Positions 23,344-32,155 of a DNA stretch of 42,650 nt are shown here, piece after piece. Origin of the DNA: an uncultured Christensenella sp. GTDB lineage: Bacteria; Bacillota; Clostridia; Christensenellales; UBA1242. The notes below the pieces were generated by a model. That model was given only the letters and a program-made list of their open reading frames with translations, was not told where the DNA came from and ran no database searches. How positions within the stretch are numbered: the stretch's first letter is position 1; every line of letters begins with the position of its first letter. The DNA lies in assembly GCA_949841595.1 (NCBI GenBank), contig CATKZB010000009.1, positions 1 through 42,650 of the forward strand, written 5' to 3'. A program made the translations under genes and the position numbers.

Positions 23344-23826
23344 ATGAATGAAGAAGTGTTGGCGTCAAAATATGTTTTTGTAGATTTTGATGGGACGTTG
23401 TGTGAATACAGATACTTTGGACATGTAAGTGGAAAAACTGTTGATCCAGACGGTAGAAGTCTTGGTGGGCAGAGTTTAAAAGAATTGCTATTTGACACTT
23501 ATGATGAAGTGAGACCGTTAAAAACAATGCAAGAGATTTTAAAGAAGCTTGATCCAGAAAAAATTTATGTGCTTGGTGCAATTGTCACATCCAATGAAAT
23601 AAATACAAAGATAAAGTGGCTTAGAAAGCATTATCCTTATATCAAAGAAGAGAATATGATTTTTGTTGCAGACCTTGATATTAAGATAGATGTTTTAAAA
23701 GAATATAAAAAGAAACTTAACATAAATTTTGAGGATATGGCATTTGTTGATGACAAGATAACAACAATAAGACACGCAGAAGAACAAGGCATACCGTCTT
23801 ATCATATAACATCATTTGTGTACTAG
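23344..23826 (+). CDS. HAD-superfamily hydrolase
   Basis: 160 residues. Motif I DFDGTL (D14 nucleophile, D16 acid/base), motif II VTSNE, and motif IV VDDK near residue 139. No large cap domain, so it is a small-substrate or protein phosphatase type. SD GGAGG before the ATG. It follows the NDT-like gene and precedes an APH-fold kinase (24-base gap). Confidence 0.8.
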   Translation: MNEEVLASKYVFVDFDGTLCEYRYFGHVSGKTVDPDGRSLGGQSLKELLFDTYDEVRPLKTMQEILKKLDPEKIYVLGAIVTSNEINTKIKWLRKHYPYIKEENMIFVADLDIKIDVLKEYKKKLNINFEDMAFVDDKITTIRHAEEQGIPSYHITSFVY

Positions 23827-23850
23827 ATTATTTATAAGTAAGGAGAAACT

Positions 23851-24951
23851 ATGGATTTGAATGACATTAATAATAGAATTGTAGATAGAAAAGATATCTT
23901 CTATTGGCAGGCTGAAAGAAAAATCACAGAAGCAGAGGCTGCAGAAATATGGAAAGATCGACATTCTGCCATAAAAAATGAAGATCTTATGGAATCTATA
24001 AACAAGATACTTTACAATGATAAATGTGAAAAGATTGATGAATATGATCCAAATAGGCAAGAAGCAAATGGGAGTGTAAATTCAAATCGTGTGGGACATT
24101 TAAAAAGTGGAAAGGATGTTATTATTCGTTGCCATCCTCGTGGGGTTAAAAACGGTTACTTTTATGTTGAATCACTTGCTGCAAGTAAATTGTTAGAAAA
24201 TGAATTACCATCTTATCAAACATATGCAATACATGACTGCGAAAATGAAAAAGATTGTGCTTTTCAAGTTATAGAAAAAATTAATGGAATAGTAGTCAAA
24301 AATTTTTTACAAGACCAACCTCAACAAGAAGAAGTATTGGTATATGAAATAGGAAAAACAATGGCAAAAATTCATGAAATAAAAGTGGAGGGATTTGGAC
24401 CTTTTGATAATGAACTTGCAAAGAAAGGAGTATTAAAAGGGATACATTCTTCGTATTACGAATCAGTTATTGCAGGATTAGATTTTGATTTGGAAACACT
24501 CATAAAAAATGGAATTCTAACGGAGCAAAAAGCAAAAAAATATAAGGAACTTTTTGTTAAGAGTAAGAATGTTTTACAGTGTAAACAAGCAGGTTTAGTG
24601 CATAATGATTTTGCAGATTGGAATTTATTGACTGATGGGAAAACAGTAAATGGAGTTATTGATTTTGACGAATGTGTGGCAAGCGATCCAATTACAGATA
24701 TAGCATGTTGGAGTTTGTTTTTCAAGCCTGAAAGATTGAAGACTTTTTTAAAAGGATATTTTTCAATTGTAAATCAACCAGAAAATTTTGAAGAAAAATT
24801 TCAACTTTTAAAACTTAGATATTCCTTATCAAAGATGACTTTAAGAACAAGAAGATATTCCTATGAAAAAAGTGAATTTATGAAAAACATGATTGAAGTT
24901 GGGAAACAAAGCTTAAATGAAGGCGAGAGATATTTTGGTATTTCAAAGTAA
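23851..24951 (+). CDS. Aminoglycoside-phosphotransferase-fold kinase with N-terminal extension
   Basis: 366 residues. The first ~70 are a charged extension of unknown role. The kinase part has V-I-I-R at 90-93 as the ATP-binding strand, HNDFADWNLL (251-260) with catalytic D253 and N258, and IDFDEC (270-275) with metal-binding D271. Substrate unknown; alternatives include small-molecule antibiotic kinase or a metabolite kinase. It differs from the APH-fold protein at 17944. Terminator follows directly. Confidence 0.75.
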   Translation: MDLNDINNRIVDRKDIFYWQAERKITEAEAAEIWKDRHSAIKNEDLMESINKILYNDKCEKIDEYDPNRQEANGSVNSNRVGHLKSGKDVIIRCHPRGVKNGYFYVESLAASKLLENELPSYQTYAIHDCENEKDCAFQVIEKINGIVVKNFLQDQPQQEEVLVYEIGKTMAKIHEIKVEGFGPFDNELAKKGVLKGIHSSYYESVIAGLDFDLETLIKNGILTEQKAKKYKELFVKSKNVLQCKQAGLVHNDFADWNLLTDGKTVNGVIDFDECVASDPITDIACWSLFFKPERLKTFLKGYFSIVNQPENFEEKFQLLKLRYSLSKMTLRTRRYSYEKSEFMKNMIEVGKQSLNEGERYFGISK

Positions 24952-24980
24952 AAAAAGGAAGAGATTAGCTCTTCCTTTTT
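24952..24980. terminator. Bidirectional terminator
   Basis: AAAAAGGAAGAG - ATTAG - CTCTTCCTTTTT, between the converging APH-fold gene and the minus-strand unknown gene; it overlaps the end of the latter. Confidence 0.8.
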
Positions 24981-25873
24981 TGTTTAGTATGTGATCGTTT
25001 GTTACGATTTTCTTCTAATATTTTTCTAAGTCGTTTTGTACAATTGGGACTAGATTTTGAAAATTCAACCATAGATTTTTTAGAAGGTACATAATTGTTT
25101 TTTCTTAATTCTAAATTTTTATCTTTTTTGGAAATATATCTTTCTCCATTTTTTCTTTGTTTAATTAAAGAAGAAGTATTTTTAATAAGATCTTCTTTAA
25201 TTAAATCTGTAAGGACTATATTTCTATATAAAGTGTTTGGATTGAATGATCCTCGTAAAAAGGATTGTGGAACTAAAATAATTGGCTTGTTATTTATCAC
25301 CATCATTTCCTTGATTGATCCTTCTACCCAAGAGTGTGAATTATTGTCCCAATAAGAACCAAAAGTAACGGATTTTATTAAGTGACCCATATTATGTTTT
25401 TTACATTGTTCTAGAGTATAATTATTTAATACGTTTCTCACAACATTTGTGTAAAGGTCACTTATTCTGTCATTCATAATTTGCTCTACATATAATTGTA
25501 AATCTGCGATATGTTCGATTTCATTTATTAAGTGAGGTTGATCTAATATTTGTCTCATCGCATTTGCAGCTAAATCCCTTAACCCTTTTCCATTTGTCGT
25601 GTTGCTTGCATAACCAAGGCAGTTTTCTTTTGGTTCGTTCAAATGATTGCCAAATATGGTAAGAGCTTCTTTATACTTATTTGCCAAGAGTTTTTTATGA
25701 ACAGTGTTAAAGAAATCCAGAGCAACTTCATTACATTGTCTAGCAGTTTCAGTATTTAATATTTCGACTGTGTAAGGTTGAATAAACTTTGGTATGTCTT
25801 GTTCAATATTAATATTAAAAAAATCAGCAGATTTAATATTAAAAATGGTATATATATTTTTTGTTATATCCAT
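24965..25873 (-). CDS. Unknown protein, possible defence-island family
   Basis: 302 residues, soluble, strongly basic C-terminus (about 255-302, rich in Lys/Arg/Asn). Two blocks stand out: NDRISDLYTNVVRNVLNNYT (about 133-152) and KPIILVPQSFLRGSFN (about 196-211). I recall similar RISD...TN and GKPI-LVP-K blocks in uncharacterised proteins of genomic islands, but cannot name a family or function. Good SD (AAGGAGG) before the ATG. Divergent from a DUF4393/Abi-alpha gene across a 189-base region. Confidence 0.55.
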   Translation of the reverse strand: MDITKNIYTIFNIKSADFFNINIEQDIPKFIQPYTVEILNTETARQCNEVALDFFNTVHKKLLANKYKEALTIFGNHLNEPKENCLGYASNTTNGKGLRDLAANAMRQILDQPHLINEIEHIADLQLYVEQIMNDRISDLYTNVVRNVLNNYTLEQCKKHNMGHLIKSVTFGSYWDNNSHSWVEGSIKEMMVINNKPIILVPQSFLRGSFNPNTLYRNIVLTDLIKEDLIKNTSSLIKQRKNGERYISKKDKNLELRKNNYVPSKKSMVEFSKSSPNCTKRLRKILEENRNKRSHTKQKRKS

Positions 25874-26062
25874 GCAGGCCTCCTTAGTTGAATTATTTTT
25901 TACATAGAAAAATATAAAAAATTTATTGATAGAATATTTGTATCTTTATTTTAACTGAATATATGCAAAAAGTCAAGGATATTGTAATATTTTGTCAATT
26001 TATTTACAAAATGTTAAATGTTATGTTAAAATAGATTTGTGATAAATCAAAAGGGAGAAAAT

Positions 26063-26875
26063 ATGTGTAAAAATAAGAAAAATGCTTTAATAGAAGCAGG
26101 TGTGGAAATGGGTAAGCAGGTTTATGAAGATGGGTTAAAGCCAACTGTAAAACAAGCTGGTGGAATTTTAGCTACATTCACAGGCTTTTTCAACAATGTT
26201 GTCCTTTATCCTTTAAAAAAGCTAAACATTGTTTTTGAACAGAAAGCCTTAGCTTTTGAGCGAGAAGTTCAAGAAAAGTATAATAAAATTCCAGAAGAAA
26301 ACAGAGTCGAACCACCTATAAATATCATAGGACCAGCATTGGAGTCTTTGAAATATAATATTGATCAAGATGACATAAGAGAAATGTTTGTTAATCTGTT
26401 AGCAAATAGTATGGACAACAGAGTTTCAAAATTTGTTCATCCAAAATATGTGAAAATTATTGAAGATATGAGCAATAATGATGCAAAAATATTTAAATAT
26501 TTGATTGATAATTATGGACAAAACATTATTGTTTGTTGTCCACAAATAATTATTGAAAAGGACAATATGCGATATGTGTCTACAGGACTGCCACAGTATA
26601 TGACGAATATAGAGATGGAGAATGTCAGTGAGCTTGATATATCTTTTTCTCTAAATAATCTAGATTCTTTAGGACTCGTTGAACTTTCTTTTGTTGAGTA
26701 TCAAGATAATGAGAAATATGAAGATTTAATATCTAAGAATGCATTATGTCAAACAACATTAAAAACATACCAGAGTTTAACACCTGAAAGAAATGATATA
26801 AAACTTAAAACGGGTTCAATAGGGGTAGTAAAAGTGACCGATGTTGGCAAGTATTTTGGAAAAATTTGCTTATAA
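26063..26875 (+). CDS. DUF4393 (Abi-alpha) protein
   Basis: 270 residues from ATG 26063 (SD AAGGGAG; the GTG at 26039 is upstream of the SD). The order YEDGLKPTVKQAGGI, PLKKLNIVFEQKALAF, KIPEENRVEPPINIIGPALE and REMFVNLLANSMD matches the DUF4393 family (abortive infection protein alpha), known from phage-resistance loci. The hydrophobic segment near residue 35-48 may associate with membrane. Mechanism is not known. It may form a defence unit with the divergent neighbour. Confidence 0.75.
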   Translation: MCKNKKNALIEAGVEMGKQVYEDGLKPTVKQAGGILATFTGFFNNVVLYPLKKLNIVFEQKALAFEREVQEKYNKIPEENRVEPPINIIGPALESLKYNIDQDDIREMFVNLLANSMDNRVSKFVHPKYVKIIEDMSNNDAKIFKYLIDNYGQNIIVCCPQIIIEKDNMRYVSTGLPQYMTNIEMENVSELDISFSLNNLDSLGLVELSFVEYQDNEKYEDLISKNALCQTTLKTYQSLTPERNDIKLKTGSIGVVKVTDVGKYFGKICL

Positions 26876-26898
26876 TTTGAAGTCAGAACAGTTGCAAT

Positions 26899-26936
26899 AA
26901 AACAGGTTTAAAAATGGAAGATTTTAAATCTGTTTT
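26899..26936 (+). terminator. Terminator of the DUF4393 gene
   Basis: Fifteen-base arms (26899-26913 and 26922-26936) with a G-U wobble, followed by a T-rich run. Confidence 0.7.
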
Positions 26937-27014
26937 GTTTTTTTAGCAATGTGTGTTACACTTAACCATGGAAATTAAATTAGTTACAAAAATGTCGGAC
27001 TATGTGGAGGAGAG

Positions 27015-27661
27015 ATGAAAGTTATTAAAACTATTGATTTATGGACAGAGCAAAAGATTGATCATTATGAATGTTTTAATGGATGTTTTGTTGACGGGGG
27101 GGGAGTGAAAATGGACTGCCGTTTTCAAGATATGAAATAATTAGAAATTGCAATTGTTTGATCTGTTGCAATAATAAAAATATCAATATAAGCAACAAAC
27201 ATCACGCTATAGTTTTCTATAAGAACAACATTCCAGTCAGATTGATGGTAATTAACAAAAACACAGATGTTGACAAATGTGTGAGAGTTGCTCTGGATCA
27301 AAATTTTGGGACGGGAAATTTAAGAGATTTTTACAAAACCAATCAGATAGCATCTAAAGAAATTGATCTTAAAGAAAAGCCTATTGAAAATCAATCGGAC
27401 TTTGATAAAGAGATTGACGTGGGCAGTTGCGACAGGTGGAAATTGTTGTTCAATATGCTTAAAGGAAGTTACACTGAAAGCGACACAGATTATGGAAACT
27501 ATCAAAACGACAGGTATGAATTTTTGCCAAATGTTTCAATCAAATATGAGCTGAAACTCAAAAACATCAAGTTTGAAATCGAACATGAATGTGCTTTCAT
27601 CAATGCCATTAAAACAAGAATCATTCCTATACAAAAGTATGCAAATTTTATCAAAGAATAA
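27015..27661 (+). CDS. Frame-broken gene with G8 tract (probable phase-OFF)
   Basis: ATG 27015 follows GGAGGAG. The frame runs 41 codons and stops at 27138-27140. After G8 at 27096-27103, the other frame is open from the tract itself to the stop at 27659-27661. With nine Gs the two parts join into a ~215-residue protein: DGGGSENG followed by SRYEIIRNCNCLICCNNKN and a ~160-residue remainder. The downstream part lacks its own ATG and SD. I do not recognise the family; the clustered cysteines (CFNGCF, CNCLICC) could bind metal. A homopolymer sequencing error is the main alternative to a true OFF state. Confidence 0.65.
27096..27103 (+). repeat. G8 homopolymer tract
   Basis: Eight G in a very A/T-rich genome, within the 27015 reading frame; nine would restore it. 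Confidence 0.9.
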
Positions 27662-27677
27662 AAATTGTAATTAACAT

Positions 27678-27706
27678 AAATCACATCACTGCACTTGATG
27701 TGATTT
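27678..27706 (+). terminator. Terminator of the 27015 gene
   Basis: AAATCACATCA - CTGCACT - TGATGTGATTT plus T tract, shortly after the stop at 27661. An intact own terminator supports the gene being a real unit. Confidence 0.8.
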
Positions 27707-27768
27707 TTTGTAGTAAAAGCAAGACAAAAACATTTTTGTTGTGATATAATCTTCTTAAGGAGATATTA

Positions 27769-28491
27769 ATGAAAAACATAATTGTGATAACAGGTGGTTC
27801 AAAAGGTGTAGGGAAAGAACTTGCAAAGGAGTTTTTGAAAAGAGGAGAGAATGTTTGTATCATTGCTAGGACAAAAACCACTCTAGAGAAAACAAGAATA
27901 GAATTATCCAAATTGTCGGACAAGGATATTGTTGCCTATGTCGGAGATGTGAGTGACGAAAAATTTGTTAAAAGTTTTTATAAGGACATCACAAAAAAAT
28001 ATAACATAACATGTCTTGTGAATAATGCAGGTGTAGGAAGATTTGGAACAGTTTATGAAAACAACAAACAAATGATAGATGAAGTTTTTCCGGCTATTGT
28101 TTATGGAACAATATTGATGACAACATATGCCTTGCCACATTTAAAGAAAAGCAAAGAGATTGTCAAAATCGTCAACATTATTTCGCAATCCGGAATAAGA
28201 GCTTTTAAGAATGAAAGTGTTTATTGCTCAGCAAAGTGGGCACAAGAAGGATATGCTCAAGTCTTAAGAGCTGAAACTTTTGGAACAAACATCAAAGTTG
28301 TAAATGTTTACCCAGGTGGAATCAATTCTGATTTTTGGAAACAAAACCGAAACTATGTCAAAGTTGGTGTAGAAGAAAGTTTTGCAAGCACCAACGAAGT
28401 TGCTAAAATTGTTGTTGAAAATTTATATAACAAACAAAGTTTGGTGTTGAAAGATTTGGTGTTTGAACAAACACATATGAATTTGGAATAA
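27769..28491 (+). CDS. Short-chain dehydrogenase/reductase
   Basis: 240 residues, classical SDR: TGGSKGVG (8-15) NAD(P)-binding, NNAG (85-88), Ser in ISQSG (138-142) and Y152-x3-K156. The Arg in IIARTK suggests NADPH. Substrate unknown. An extended -10 TGATATAAT ends at 27750 and AAGGAG precedes the ATG. First gene of a tight four-gene run (gaps 20, 15 and 17 bases) with GNAT, S51 peptidase and a YdeN hydrolase. Confidence 0.88.
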   Translation: MKNIIVITGGSKGVGKELAKEFLKRGENVCIIARTKTTLEKTRIELSKLSDKDIVAYVGDVSDEKFVKSFYKDITKKYNITCLVNNAGVGRFGTVYENNKQMIDEVFPAIVYGTILMTTYALPHLKKSKEIVKIVNIISQSGIRAFKNESVYCSAKWAQEGYAQVLRAETFGTNIKVVNVYPGGINSDFWKQNRNYVKVGVEESFASTNEVAKIVVENLYNKQSLVLKDLVFEQTHMNLE

Positions 28492-28511
28492 TTAGAAATG
28501 AGGTTGCCAAC

Positions 28512-29042
28512 ATGAAACTTAGTTTTGAAGATTTTGAGAAAATGGAAGAGATTGATCATCAATATTTCCCAGATGAGAACATATCTCCAGCTTTGGAAGC
28601 GTATAAGTGGTATTTAGCTGATCCAAATTCTTGCGTTGTGATAAAAGAAGACAATGTGGTAGTAGCATACATTAATATACTATCACTCAAAAAAGATGTT
28701 TACGAAAAAGTTAAAAATGATGTTTTGAATGAAAGTGAAATCGTCATGGAAGATATGGAATTGAAAAAAGAGAAGTATTTTAATTTTCTATATTTTTCTG
28801 TGATAGCTATCGATCAAAACCATAGAAACGTAAGGACTTTGAAAAAGCTGTTGGATACAACAAAATCTCACATAAAAAATATTATCAAAAACTGTCAGTT
28901 GATTGAAGTGATGGCAGATTGTTCGACCAAAGAGGGAAAGAAAATCACAGAAAGAATGTTAAAATTAAAACCATACAAAAATACTTCACATGGCTCTGTT
29001 ATATATGTGGCAAAGGGAAAAGAATTTATTGAAAATATTTAG
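28512..29042 (+). CDS. GNAT-like acetyltransferase
   Basis: 176 residues. The central strand FSVIAIDQNHRNVRTLKKLL (about 96-115) fits GNAT motif A (V-x-Q/R-x-x-x-R/G), with a less canonical acetyl-CoA loop. VVIKEDNVVVAYINI is the preceding beta hairpin. The acceptor is unknown. Second gene of the SDR operon. Confidence 0.6.
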   Translation: MKLSFEDFEKMEEIDHQYFPDENISPALEAYKWYLADPNSCVVIKEDNVVVAYINILSLKKDVYEKVKNDVLNESEIVMEDMELKKEKYFNFLYFSVIAIDQNHRNVRTLKKLLDTTKSHIKNIIKNCQLIEVMADCSTKEGKKITERMLKLKPYKNTSHGSVIYVAKGKEFIENI

Positions 29043-29057
29043 TTAGGAGAAAATAAT

Positions 29058-29771
29058 ATGACATTTATTTTGACAAGCTACATCAAATTTTATCAAAAAG
29101 ATGAGAATGAAAATAAGATAGTTCAACCCATTAAAAATGAAAACAAGCTTGTTGACAACATTAAAAAGCATTTGAAAAACACAAATCGTATTGTTTATGT
29201 TGCAAACAATCCAAAATATGAGGGTAATGATTTAAGATCAGAATTGACTTTTGAGAGCTTTGAAATGACGGGATTTAATTTTAAAGAAAAGATTTTGCTA
29301 GATAACAGAAACAGAAAAAATGCCAAGGACATAATTTCAGGTGCAGATCTTGTTATTTTAAGTGGAGGAAAATGCCGGGTTCAAAATAAATTCTTCAAAA
29401 AAATAAAACTTAAAAGGCTGTTAAAGAATTTTGCTGGAGTCGTTATTGGAATTTCTGCCGGATCTATGAATTTGTGCAACATTGTGGCAAACTTCCCTGA
29501 AGAACAAGTGGATGTTAAAGAGCCGAGATGGTTTAAAGGTTTGGGGTATTTAAATGAAATAATAATTCCCCATTTTGATGGAAAGAATGTCAAATATCAG
29601 TTTGAATGCGAAGAAGTGGACTTGATTAATGATTATGTTTTGCCAATGTCAAACAAAAGAGATTTTGTTGGACTTCCTAATGGTTCGTATTTTTTGATTG
29701 ACAATGAAGGGGAAGTTTCGGTTTTTGGAGATAAATACAAAATTTCAAATGGGAAAGTCTCAAAAGAGTAA
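29058..29771 (+). CDS. Peptidase S51 (dipeptidase E-like)
   Basis: 237 residues. Nucleophile S133 in GISAGSMN, the S51 elbow, preceded by DLVILSGG (97-104), and H172 in IIPHFDG. S51 enzymes hydrolyse Asp-containing dipeptides, isoaspartyl peptides or cyanophycin-derived dipeptides in the cytoplasm. SD TAGGAGA. Third gene of the run. Confidence 0.8.
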   Translation: MTFILTSYIKFYQKDENENKIVQPIKNENKLVDNIKKHLKNTNRIVYVANNPKYEGNDLRSELTFESFEMTGFNFKEKILLDNRNRKNAKDIISGADLVILSGGKCRVQNKFFKKIKLKRLLKNFAGVVIGISAGSMNLCNIVANFPEEQVDVKEPRWFKGLGYLNEIIIPHFDGKNVKYQFECEEVDLINDYVLPMSNKRDFVGLPNGSYFLIDNEGEVSVFGDKYKISNGKVSKE

Positions 29772-29788
29772 AGATAGGGAGAAAAAGA

Positions 29789-30322
29789 ATGAAATATATT
29801 GCAATCTATGGAACTGGATGTGATGAAGATTCAGCGTGGCTTCCTTTTTTAAAAAGTGAAATAGAAAGTGGGGGGGGGAGTTGCTTGATTCCTAATTTTC
29901 CAACTCCAGAAGGACAAACATATTTAAATTGGACAAAAACCATGGACAAAATAAAGATTAATCCCGAAGATATAATTATAGGATGGTCAACGGGTTCTAT
30001 ATTTGCAGTTAGATATTTATTTGAACATAAAATTAAGATTAAAAAATTGATTTTAGTAAGTGGTTTTAATAATTATGTTGGCAAAGTGGCAGAAGTAGAC
30101 AAAATAAATAAAGATTTTTTCATGAGAAATCTTTCATCTGCGAAGGATGTTGCAGATGAAATTGTTTGTTTTAAAAGTGACAACGATCCATTTATTTCAC
30201 AAAATGCTTTGAATGACTTTGCTGAAAAACTTGATGCAAAAATCGTAAATATAAAAAATGGTGGGCATTTCAACAAAGACTCTGGTTATTGCGAGTTTTA
30301 TGAAATTTTGGAAGAGTTGTAA
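29789..30322 (+). CDS. RBBP9/YdeN-family alpha/beta hydrolase with in-frame G9 tract
   Basis: 177 residues. YIAIYGTGCDEDS at the start, nucleophile S67 in GWSTG, and a C-terminal His in NGGHFN; IPNFPTP is the typical family segment. The codons for G28-G29-G30 are GGG GGG GGG, a G9 tract at 29870-29878. Loss or gain of one G would truncate the protein about 30 residues in, so the gene looks phase-variable and currently ON. Related in family to 22390-22959. Last gene of the SDR run. Confidence 0.82.
   Translation: MKYIAIYGTGCDEDSAWLPFLKSEIESGGGSCLIPNFPTPEGQTYLNWTKTMDKIKINPEDIIIGWSTGSIFAVRYLFEHKIKIKKLILVSGFNNYVGKVAEVDKINKDFFMRNLSSAKDVADEIVCFKSDNDPFISQNALNDFAEKLDAKIVNIKNGGHFNKDSGYCEFYEILEEL
29870..29878 (+). 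repeat. G9 homopolymer tract in the YdeN hydrolase gene
   Basis: Nine G reading as three GGG codons between two AGT serine codons; in frame. Confidence 0.92.
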
Positions 30323-30358
30323 GTTATATTATAATCTTGAGAAGGTTTCAAATTTGAT

Positions 30359-30386
30359 TTGATAATAGATAATTCTGTGTTATTAT
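30359..30386 (+). promoter_or_regulatory. Promoter of the 30424 gene
   Basis: TTGATA (30359-30364), 16-base spacer, extended -10 TGTTATTAT (hexamer 30381-30386). Confidence 0.5.
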
Positions 30387-30423
30387 ATTAATAATTCAAT
30401 TAATAAACAAAAAGGAGAATATT

Positions 30424-30660
30424 ATGTTTGAAGAATTTATTGGACAAGAATGTGTTGTAACAGTTGCATTTTCAGGGGCAACAGTGAACGGTGGATGTGT
30501 TCCATACTTATATACAGGAAAAATGATTGAAGAAGATGAGAATTTTATTAAAATAGATGTCTTTTTCATAAAAAGTGTGGGATCAATTGGCTCATTATAC
30601 AACAACGAAGGAACGACCTTGATAAACAAAAATTATATTATAGCTATTAATAAAATATAA
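30424..30660 (+). CDS. Unknown small protein (likely beta-barrel)
   Basis: 78 residues with alternating hydrophobic/polar strands (CVVTVAFSG, PYLYTGKMIEE, FIKIDVFFI, NKNYIIAINKI), resembling a small SH3/Sm-like barrel; no family recognised. Good SD (AAAAGGAG) and its own promoter. Followed 28 bases later by a methyltransferase gene. Confidence 0.7.
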   Translation: MFEEFIGQECVVTVAFSGATVNGGCVPYLYTGKMIEEDENFIKIDVFFIKSVGSIGSLYNNEGTTLINKNYIIAINKI

Positions 30661-30688
30661 ATAGCAATAAATTGAAATGGAGAAGAAG

Positions 30689-31345
30689 ATGGAAAAATCT
30701 AAACCTTGGAAATGGGAAATGGTGAATGTTGATGAAGAGTATTGGAATAAACCATCTTCGGAGATTTATTACCTTAAAGAGATTTGGAAAGAAAAAAGTT
30801 TTAAAAATTTTCTTGATATTGGTTGTGGATTTGGCAGGAATTCAATTTACATGGCAAAAAATGGATTTGATGTTTCAGCCTTTGATTTGTCTGAATATGG
30901 AGTTAAGATAACAAGAGAAAAAGCAAACGAGCAGCAAGTCAAGCTTAATGATTTATGTGTGGCAGATATGTTGGAAATGCCATATCAAGATGAATTTTTT
31001 GATTGTATAATTGCATTAAACGTCATTTCACATACAGATAAATTAGGGTTTGAAAAAACATTAAAAGAAATTAGAAGAGTTTTAAAGCCAGGTGGTGAAG
31101 TTTATTTCACAGTTGGCTCAAAAGAGTCTTTTTGGTGGAATCACCCAACTGGGATACCGGTTGATGAATATACCAAAATAAGAGTCGAAGATGGTCCTGA
31201 AAATGGCATTCCCCATTTTTATATTAATGATGAGGATTGTTTAAAATTGTTTAATGATTTTAAAATTATTCAAATCAAAAATATAAGAGAACTTACTCAG
31301 TATGGTAATTTTAGTTCACATTATCATGTTTGGTTAAAAAAATAA
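30689..31345 (+). CDS. Class I SAM-dependent methyltransferase
   Basis: 218 residues from ATG 30689; the upstream ATG at 30677 overlaps the SD (GGAGAAG). Motif I FLDIGCGFGRNS (41-52), motif II VSAFDLSE, and VLKPGGEVYFTV. Methyltransf_11/25 type acting on a small molecule or similar; substrate unknown. Confidence 0.85.
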   Translation: MEKSKPWKWEMVNVDEEYWNKPSSEIYYLKEIWKEKSFKNFLDIGCGFGRNSIYMAKNGFDVSAFDLSEYGVKITREKANEQQVKLNDLCVADMLEMPYQDEFFDCIIALNVISHTDKLGFEKTLKEIRRVLKPGGEVYFTVGSKESFWWNHPTGIPVDEYTKIRVEDGPENGIPHFYINDEDCLKLFNDFKIIQIKNIRELTQYGNFSSHYHVWLKK

Positions 31346-31378
31346 AAATGAGTGTTTTTAAATCAAAGGAGAGAAATT

Positions 31379-32155
31379 ATGGGAAACAATTCTGCTGGAT
31401 TTAGTATGGAAAAAAGTATTGCAAGTTATTTGAATCAGAAGACCTTGTGCCAGCTCAATGCCAATATGCAAAACTTTGTTAGGTGGTTGTTTGGGAAAAA
31501 TTTAAATGAAAAGACAACGATTTATTCAGATGTTGTTCCCAAAATTGGTCGAAAAAATGCAAAAGCTGACATTTGGATTAGGGGTGGGGAAACAACAAAA
31601 AATATCAGCCTAAAGATAGGTTCAGGAAACAGTGTGCATCAAGAGAAATTGTCTGAATTTTGTGACTTTCTGAAATCGATTGATGTGAGTGGCGAAATAA
31701 TAGAAAACTTGAAACTTTTTCATTATGGAGATGATTCCACGGATGGGAAAGGAGAGAAAAGATATTCTTCAATAGAGATAAAGGAAAAATACAAAAACGA
31801 AATCAAATTGCTGAACAAATCACTAAACAGACCAGCAGTTTTAAAGAAAATTCTTGACAGAGTATTGATTAAAGGAACTACAAGCAATCCCGTAGAAGTG
31901 GATGCGTTTTATCATGGTCATTTGGAATCTGGAATTTGGGCAAGCAGAGAAGAAGTGATTGGTTTTCTTCTTAATAATATATCAGGAAACATGGCTGGTG
32001 TGCAATTTTCAAAGCTTACATATCAACCTTGGACGCGAGACGAAAATCGCACTGCAGTACACCCAGAAAGACGTGAAGTTATGCAACTTAAATGGGGAAG
32101 TATGAGTGCTTGTTTTAAATTGATTTCAGAAGGAAGAAAAGATGATGACAATTAA
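31379..32155 (+). CDS. Restriction-endonuclease-like protein, subunit 1 (putative)
   Basis: 258 residues from ATG 31379 (SD AAAGGAG). A PD-(D/E)xK-like core: AKADIWI (D64), then NISLKIGSGNSVHQE (75-89) with K79 and H87/Q88/E89. The usual acid before the Lys is replaced by S77, so assignment is tentative. The next gene overlaps by 14 bases and has a parallel D ... S-x-K arrangement. With two C5 methyltransferase genes 2 kb downstream, this suggests a two-subunit type II restriction enzyme. I recall the GSGNSVHQE block from proteins beside Dcm-type methyltransferases. Confidence 0.6.
   Translation: MGNNSAGFSMEKSIASYLNQKTLCQLNANMQNFVRWLFGKNLNEKTTIYSDVVPKIGRKNAKADIWIRGGETTKNISLKIGSGNSVHQEKLSEFCDFLKSIDVSGEIIENLKLFHYGDDSTDGKGEKRYSSIEIKEKYKNEIKLLNKSLNRPAVLKKILDRVLIKGTTSNPVEVDAFYHGHLESGIWASREEVIGFLLNNISGNMAGVQFSKLTYQPWTRDENRTAVHPERREVMQLKWGSMSACFKLISEGRKDDDN

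Noticed and set aside
27158..27661. A separate gene starting at TTG 27158
   Set aside because: No SD, and the frame is open upstream to the G8 tract; it is better read as the second half of the 27015 gene.
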